DNA from: Cryptomeria japonica
Lineage: Eukaryota; Streptophyta; Pinopsida; Cupressales; Cupressaceae
Length of the DNA: 64,000 bases
Reading direction: 5' to 3'
Assembly: GCF_030272615.1 (NCBI RefSeq)
Contig: NC_081406.1
Span: forward strand, 142,443,799-142,507,798
In this document: in pieces, positions 58,001 through 64,000 of the stretch
Layout of the letters: the number at the start of each line of letters is the position of its first letter
How positions within the stretch are numbered: position 1 is the stretch's first letter
The notes under the pieces: model-generated
The model's input: only the letters and a program-made list of their open reading frames with translations
What the model was told of the DNA's origin: nothing
Database searches by the model: none
Position numbers and translations under genes: made by a program

Positions 58001-59366
58001 ACAAATTCCAGAGCAACAGAGTCGTTACGAGTTCCTGGTAGAGCAACTGTTCTCCCCTGCCTATGACCACTTTGATTCCCATGTTATCTATGCCTTGACT
58101 GGTTCAGATTCTCCGTTATATGGACAAATATATGACTATCTCAAACACAATATCTTACCAATTGACCAATCCCGTAACAAAAAATGTAACTTTATCCGAC
58201 AAGCTGCCCGTTACACCCTTACCATTGATACTTTATATCGTCAAGGTCTCGATGGTACTCTTCTTCGTTGCCTCGATCCTAATGATTCAGATTCTGTTTT
58301 ACACGAGCTTCATGAAGGTATTTGTGGCACACATTCAAGTGGTACTAGTCTTGCTAAAAAGCTTCTATGAATGGGATACTACTGGCCTACAATGGAGAAA
58401 GACTCATATCATTTCGCCAAGAAATGTCCTAAATGCCAGATCCATGGTAATCTGATACATGCACCAGCACAGGAATTGCAACCATTTACAACATCCTGGC
58501 CCTTTTGTCAGTGGGGACTAGACTTGGTTGGCAAAATTCATCCTTCATCTTCAAATGGACACAAGTTCATTATAACAGCAACAAAATATTTTACCAAATG
58601 GATCGAAGCAGTTCCCATGACCACAGTGACCGGGAAACAAATTGCCTCTTTTATCCTCAATTATCTAATCTGCAGATATGGTATTCCAAGTTCAATCATC
58701 ACAGATAATGGACGGCCCTTCAAGAATCAAGATGTCCAAGAACTATATGAAAAATTCAAAATCCAACATAGGTTTTCTACACCATATTACCCACAGGGCA
58801 ATGGTCAAGCGGAAGCATCTAACAAGACAATACTGAAAATCCTCAAAAAAACAGTGAATGATGTAGGCAAAGATTGACACATACAACTCAATCCAGCACT
58901 TTGGGCATACAGAACCAGCATCCGCACACCTACAGGAGAAACACCATACTCATTGGTATATGGATCAGAGGCCATTTTACCCCTGGAGGTAGAAATCCCA
59001 TCTCTCAGAGTCTCTTTGAAAGGTTTAATCCCAAACGAAGAGTATCAAGTTAACCGACTGCAAGAACTTGAATTATTAGATGAAAGATGCCAACATGCTT
59101 ATACTCATCTCAAATCATATCAACAACGCATGTGCAGGAGCTACAATCACAAGGTCATTCCCCACAACTTCAAGGTTGGTGACCTAGTCCTCAAAGAAAA
59201 TCCAAGAAATCAGCAAGATCGCGAAAATAAAGGGAAATTTGAACCTAACTGGTTGGGTCCCTATGTTATCATATCAGTCTATGGATCAGGTGCCTATCAG
59301 CTAACAAATTCTGAAGGAGATGTGCTCAATGAACCAACTAACAACATCCATCTAAAGAGGTACTAG
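55053..59366 (+). pseudogene. Pol of element D: linker, RT, two RNase H domains, integrase
   Basis: One frame throughout. The linker (55053-56080) is acidic and unrecognised. RT at about 56180-57000 has PVSKPDGSIRICTDFRDINK, LMDGFSGYNQI and YVDDLLAKS. The first RNase H (57090-57530) has ISTTDISLGALLAQE and KGQAIADQL. The second, archaeal-type RNase H (57620-58010) has YFDGSYTQHGSGA, AEYEAL, YGDSQLV and NKEVDAMA, so the acidic residues are present. Integrase (58300-59366) has H..H and CPKCQ, GLDLVG, TDNGRPF, NGQAEASNK and the tail WLGPYVI. From RT to integrase, TGA stops lie at 56310, 56382, 56700, 57003, 57021, 57360, 57504, 58368 and 58875. Earlier, the linker has TAG at 55587 and 55950 and TGA at 56070. 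Confidence 0.92.
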
Positions 59367-60348
59367 ACTTAAGTGGCCTAGTGCACGAAAAAAGCTAAAA
59401 TAAGAAAAAAAATCAAAAAATCCAGAAAAAACAAAAACATAAAGTACAAATAAAAACAAATGGTGAAAACCTGGCAAACAGGCGCTCTTGTGAAAGAATG
59501 GCTCCTCCATCTATATCAATACCATTTTATCCATACAAACACTATCGGCCATCGCCTAACACTTAGCAAATATCCATTCAGGACATACTTAGCGTAGTCA
59601 CTATCTTGATTTGTCTATATATATCCTCTTACCACTAATCTACCATGGCTTGGAAATCACTGTACATATTCACATCAAGAAGCACACTCAGCTAGGGACA
59701 TTCCAATCATCTAAAAATTGGTAAACATTCAAGACATCAAGGCTATTTGCAAAACTCTAGAGCATGACATCCAACAACCAAAACTACACTTCATTGCAAC
59801 ACAAAACAATTCACAAAAATACCAAGGATGGATGATTTTCTGAAGTACTAAATGTTGCATTCTTGCATAAAAATCTTGACTATTTTTGCATTTTGAATTT
59901 TTTTCAAAATTGGATTTTCTTTCTTATCTCAAAAAAATGCTTCAAAGCTAGAGATCAAGGGGAACTTCCAATATTTTCTTAGTCTTCTGTCTGGGAGGCA
60001 ATCACTTGTACTGTGTGAATACATGCCTCAAGACGTGATACGTTGAATATCACTGAAGGTCTGATGCCACTTCACACATACAAATGATTTAATCTTGTAT
60101 GTTTACGCAATACGCACTCAGGTCATCCTGGTTCAATTATACCTTGACGCTTATGCTATCTTGCAAAATCAAATATCATATAAATTTTTCTCAGGTCATT
60201 ATGGTTCAATTATACCATTATGCTTGTATAAATTTTCAACATATCCTAAACAAATCAATGCTCAATGATGATATCTACAAAGAAAGAAAACAAATGGCTA
60301 TATCGGATGACAAATACAGAATGAGGATGCTACCAAAAAAAAAAAATA
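59367..60348 (+). other. Spacer after integrase in element D
   Basis: A-rich text (AAAAAATCAAAAAATCC) right after the stop, a GGTGAAAACCTGGCAAAC phrase with a parallel in A, then non-coding sequence with two diverged copies of a segment around CTCAGGTCAT-C/T-CTGGTTCAATTATACC at 60116 and 60190. No gene. Confidence 0.6.
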
Positions 60349-60709
60349 TTTGCATATCATTTTACAATTAGTTGCATATCATGTTACAATTAATTGCATA
60401 TCATTTTACAATTAGTTGCATATCATTTTCCAATTAATTGCATATTATTTTAATGATTAGTTGCATATCATTTAACATGTTTGCATATCATTTTAACGAT
60501 TAGTTGCATATCATTTTACAATTAGTTGCATATCATTTTACAATTAATTGCATATCCTTTTACAATTAGTTGCATATCATTTTCCAATTAATTGCATATC
60601 ATTTTAACGATTAGTTGCATATCATTTAACTTGTTTGCATATCATTTTGACGATTAGTTGCATATCATTTTCACATCATTGCATATCATTTAACCATAGT
60701 TGCATATCA
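60349..60709 (+). repeat. 22-bp tandem array in the 3' region of element D
   Basis: About 17 units of TTGCATATCATTTTACAATTA, most 21-23 bp long. Variants (TTTTCCAATT, TTTTAACGATT, ATTTAACATG) recur in order, suggesting a multi-unit higher-order repeat. Tandem repeats in the 3' untranslated region are known in Retand-type Tat elements. Confidence 0.9.
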
Positions 60710-60949
60710 AATCATACATCTCATTTTCAAGATACATCTCACAACATATAAAAGCATACATCCTGCATCATACATTATATCATCTATTTAAAGCATTGCA
60801 TCACATAAACAAAATAACCCAAATAAATGCATCCATATAAACACCCCACATGATCAACAAAAATGGTGCCATAGATATATATATCTCAAAAATGATCAAA
60901 ATGTGTCAACACTGTGTCCAGTACAAAGAATAAAAATGATCCAAAAATA

Positions 60950-62914
60950 CAACGGAGACCATGTCTCTCAAGTATGACTATCCCCTGACGGAGATGGTCC
61001 CGCTCTAGATGTCCCTGCTCCTAGATCTCCAGGAGGGTCCTGTCTCGGTGGCCCCGTAACACCTCGTCTCTCAGATCATGACCCAGTATCTCAAGATCGA
61101 CTAGACCTCGACTGTGCAAAGCTCTGTACTCGGCGATCTCTGGGTACTGCAGCCTCATAGTGTCGCCGATAGTACTCTGCCTCCTGGGCTCTCAACGCCA
61201 GCTCTCTCAAGGTGTCTCTCATCGGACCACCCACTGCTGCTCTCTACATACATGACACCACCTCCTCCGGTTCTCCCCTCCACTCTATCTCAGTATCTCG
61301 CTCAGTGGTCAACTGAGAAATTTGCTGCTGATAGATCAAAATCTGTGCCTGCAGCTACTGAACAGTAATATGTAGAGTCCGCATCTGAGCATCCTCCATA
61401 TGAGCTGGGACCCGAACCCGTAGCGGTACCTGTGCTGGAGGAACCCCTCCCACTTAGCCTGTCCTATGTGCTGGAGGTTGGAGAACATCTGTCCTCCTCC
61501 TCTGAGCTGGTCTCCTTGCCTCATCATCACCCCCCACCGCAACTAGCACCTCCCCCACTCTCCCCTCTCCACCAGCTCCAATAGCCAATCCACCTCTCCC
61601 CCTGTCTATCGTCCCCTATCTCACCACCCGATCCACACCTCTATCCCCTCTCCTCCCTTTATCTCCCTGCCTCCCTCTGGCTCCTCTCCCTCATCCTCCT
61701 CCTCCATCATCCCCATCATCTCCGTCATCTCCCGCATCTCCCTCCTCCTCATCCGAATCAAAAGCTGGCCTCATCTCATCAAGATCAGATATCCTGGCCA
61801 CCACCCGAGCAGCAAACAATCGAGCAAACTCATCCGTCATGCCCGCATCCTGAATCTCAAGGGCATAATCCCATATCTGCCTTGCTAACCCCACAAACTC
61901 CTCCACCGCCACTGCACTATCAATGGTCAGCCCCCAATCAACAACATCCTACCTCCGCCGTGCATACAGGTAAGCTCCTTGTGATATACCTTGCTGGCAC
62001 CCAAACTGCCTCAAAACTCGGGTCACCACAAACCTCTCTATCATGAACGGGGTCCTATCGATCAGATGTCTGGTCATAAAAACAAAGGGCATCTCTAGCC
62101 CATCCTCAGCCCACACCTCACATCCTGTATATGGTCGCCAGGTGACCGTATCAATGTCATCCAACACCCTCCTCCAATGCTCTAGTTTTCCCAGCTTACG
62201 CTGGACAACTAGACCCCTATATCCATACGCATATGCGCATCCCACAGGCCTGTCTCTGTCTGCTAGTGGCCTCACTGCTAGAATGTGCTCCCAGCAGCAT
62301 ACCTGTAATAAAGTCACGCCAGCTGACAAACTACCGTAACTGAGGTATACTACCTCATGCAGGCCCCTGTATAGATGGGTCAGCATAGCTGACCCCCATG
62401 AAAACCTCTGGCCCTGTGTGACCATCTCCTCCAACACCAGCCCCCATCCCACAGAAAATCCCTTTGACCTGCGATCAGGACAAAGGAATCCACCAATGAA
62501 CCCTGCTAGTATGGATGGCAGTGGTGCGTAATCCAGGTCTAGAAACTCTTGCCATGGGATCTCATAGCCACAGATTGTATCATCCTGGAAAATGCGGTGG
62601 AGTGCCTCTGTCCCACCCTCCTCTGACTGCTCATATGGTAGTAGTGCCCCTACTATAGGGATGCGCAAGATCCTGTAACAGTCCTCTGGTGTGACTGTCA
62701 TCTCTCCAGTGGCAAAATGGAAGGTGTTGGTGTCGCTATGCCACCTCTCTGCCAAAGCTATCAGTAGCCCTCGGTTCATAGTGAACCAAGGCATATCCAA
62801 GAGGGAAGTCAAACCACATCTCTCGATGATATCGAGATCGGCCTGCGACAACTGGGGTATCAATGTCCACGACGTCGAAAATCTCTCCCGTGACTGGACC
62901 ACACCCAATCGCTC
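60950..62914 (-). pseudogene. Antisense PMD gene of element D, exon 2
   Basis: After an acceptor (TTTTTTTTGCTTGTTTGACAG then GAG) at 62914, a 321-codon open frame runs to TAG at 61949-61951. PMD landmarks in order: LDIIERCGLTSLL, RGLLIALAERWHSDTNTFHF, GEMTVTPEDCYRILRIPI, GGFLCPDRRSKGFSVGWG, HEVVYLSYGSLSAGVTLLQ and CCWEHILAVRP. Past the TAG the same frame continues (DWGLTIDS, AVEEFVGLARQIWDYALE) into an acidic Asp/Gly-rich stretch ending near 61691. Further on, coiled-coil-like text (LQAQILIYQQQISQL; LRELALRAQEAEYYRRHYEA) appears to near 61130. The protein is related to the MAIN/MAIL plant mobile domain family. Its role in the retroelement is unknown. One TAG and degradation past 61690 make the copy broken. 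Confidence 0.85.
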
Positions 62915-63951
62915 CTGTCAAACAAGCAAAAAAAATCCAATATCAGTTTCCACATTAAAACAAACATATCAAAATCAAACTCACATCAACAACATGAATC
63001 CATTTTCTCATCTACATCAAGTTCAAAATCCTATCATTTCATATCAACTTGTAAAACAACTCAAGTTCTCAAAAACCATATCAAAACTTGTAACACAACT
63101 CAAGTCTCCACAATCACAAAACTTGTAAAACAACTCAAGTTTCCCACCCATATCAACTTGTAAAATAACTCAAGTTTCCAACCCATATCAACTTGTAACA
63201 CAAATCAGGCTTCACACATTGAACTTGAAACACGGTAAGCACACAAATCATATTTTGATCAAAACACCACATTGATATCTATACATAACTTGAAAAAATC
63301 GCAAATCAAAACAAGTTATACTGACGTTCATATTAGACAAATCCATAAAATCATGACAGACAGACACAACAAATTTACCACTCGGCTCATCTTGCAAAAA
63401 AATTCCAAATGTGCTAAAACAGACTCCCTCTGCGCTAAACTTCTCTCACACGCTAGGCTGTTTTACTTATGCGCTAATCTATTCACCCTATGTGCTAGAC
63501 TGACTCTACGCGCTAAATCTTTCCCCCCATGCGCCACCTAACCCACCCTATGCACTAAACCCTACCCACGCGCTAATCTACACCTCCTAGGCACTACTCA
63601 TTTGACCCTATGCCCTAGGTTAACCCTACGCGCTAAACCCCCTTACCTATGCAAACCCCTGCGACCCCTATGCGCTAGGTCTACCCTACGCGCTACCCTG
63701 TTGACCTGACATGCTACCCGATGGTTGCCATGCGCTATTCTACATATATACGCTAACCTATTTTTGTTATGCGCTATCCTATCTATTTCGGACGCAACCC
63801 CTAATATTCGATTTGATGCGCTACTTAAAACTTCGTATGTGCTAATATATGCCCTAGACGTGCTAAACCGTTAAACCCAAACTTTGAAAATAAAAGAAAA
63901 CTAAAAACGACCAAATGAAAAGTCAAAAGAGGGTAAAAAATGTTGACTTAC
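62915..63951 (-). other. Proposed intron of the antisense PMD gene of element D
   Basis: The minus-strand donor CCA/GTAAGTC lies at 63951 and the acceptor pyrimidine tract plus CAG at 62915, giving 1,037 bp. The phase is 0 at both ends, as in element A. It contains the motif array at 63411-63870 and, nearer the acceptor, several AACTTGTAAAACAACTCAAG repeats (about 63045-63210). Confidence 0.65.
63411..63870 (-). repeat. Intron array of element D: ATGCGCTA units in 18-21-21 order
   Basis: About 22 units headed GCGCTA, GTGCTA, ACGCTA or GCACTA on the plus strand. The distances run 21, 18, 21, 21, 18, 21, 21, 18, 21, 21, 18, 21, 21, 18, 21, 21, 18, 21, 21 before becoming irregular, so a 60-bp higher-order repeat is evident. 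On the minus strand the head is TAGCGCAT or TAGCGCGTG, identical to the leader arrays at 48786-49170 and 50678-51060. Confidence 0.9.
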
Positions 63952-64000
63952 TGGTGGTCCATGCACTGCAGGTCTCCGGTACCTCTTAACACGCTCGAAA
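63952..64000 (-). pseudogene. Antisense PMD gene of element D, exon 1 (3' end)
   Basis: Sixteen codons are visible up to the donor, ending KRYRRPAVHGPP. The aligned peptide in element A is HRYQRPIDVGEP. The start codon would be beyond the window. Confidence 0.55.

Larger units (their letters stand above)
47194..64000 (+). mobile_element. Ty3/gypsy Tat-lineage element D, near-complete
   Basis: 5' LTR, primer site, leader with two motif arrays, upstream ORF, gag, protease, G-patch, linker, RT, RNase H, second RNase H, integrase, spacer with a tandem array, and an antisense PMD gene. The 3' LTR is beyond the window. The double RNase H and the extra ORFs place it with the Tat group (Ogre, Retand and relatives). 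Pol keeps one frame with only point stops, so D is comparatively young. No nested insertion was found in it. Confidence 0.88.

Noticed and set aside
61114-61368. 84-codon plus-strand frame near the PMD gene
   Set aside because: It lies opposite the coiled-coil tail of the antisense PMD gene, whose minus-strand reading has recognisable content.
1-64000. Host protein-coding genes, tRNA or rRNA genes
   Set aside because: None found. tRNA-like matches were all primer-binding sites (TGGTATCAGAGC), which are only the tRNA 3' complement.

Overview
This window looks like intergenic DNA from a large plant genome. It is AT-rich, has no recognisable host gene, and consists almost entirely of nested and mostly decayed retrotransposons. 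Ty1/copia-type LTR elements use the plant initiator-Met primer site (TGGTATCAGAGC). The Ty3/gypsy elements have Tat-lineage features: two RNase H domains, extra ORFs, long leaders and tandem repeats. There is also a plant L1-type LINE. The very heavy nesting would suit a gymnosperm such as a conifer, but the species is inference.

Layout from left to right. Positions 1-4875 hold the 5' part of a minus-strand LTR element 'H' with no pol: a coiled-coil and zinc-knuckle ORF plus a large ORF2. It sits at the edge of a TA/CA microsatellite (4876-5368). Positions 5369-8181 look like the 3' internal part of an old gypsy element 'E' with an antisense plant-mobile-domain (PMD) relic. Positions 8182-30493 are gypsy element 'A', with matching 763-bp LTRs once nested DNA is removed. 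Inside A, element 'B' (13036-21095, a pol-less relative of H) splits gag, and a small LTR element 'C' (27944-29809) splits the 3' LTR. A has lost RT, RNase H and most of integrase, but keeps gag, protease, the integrase tail and an antisense PMD gene. From 31771 a further gypsy-type LTR begins, followed by a hairpin-repeat array interrupted by copia element 'G' (32668-37513, minus strand, RT and RNase H only). A LINE occupies about 39330-46625 and carries a third ORF. From 47194 to the window end lies gypsy element 'D', the most complete one: LTR, primer site, leader arrays, gag, protease, G-patch, RT, two RNase H domains, integrase, a 22-bp tandem array, and a largely open antisense PMD gene.

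The most interesting signal is shared by A and D. Each carries on its antisense strand, between integrase and the 3' LTR, a PMD gene with a short conserved first exon (motif RYxRP) and an intron with plausible GT/AG borders. Inside that intron is an array of roughly 20-bp units. The core motif of this array is the reverse complement of the array in the same element's 5' leader. The core differs between the elements (TAGCGCAT/TAGCGCGTG in D, GCGTCTGTG in A), but the architecture is the same. Each array therefore reads in the same orientation within its own transcript, and a full-length genomic RNA would carry complementary arrays near both ends. Other notable points: almost all in-frame stops in D pol are TGA at sites expected to be CGA; B/H ORF2 and LINE ORF3 show a similar layout; and the primer-site unit of C is repeated.
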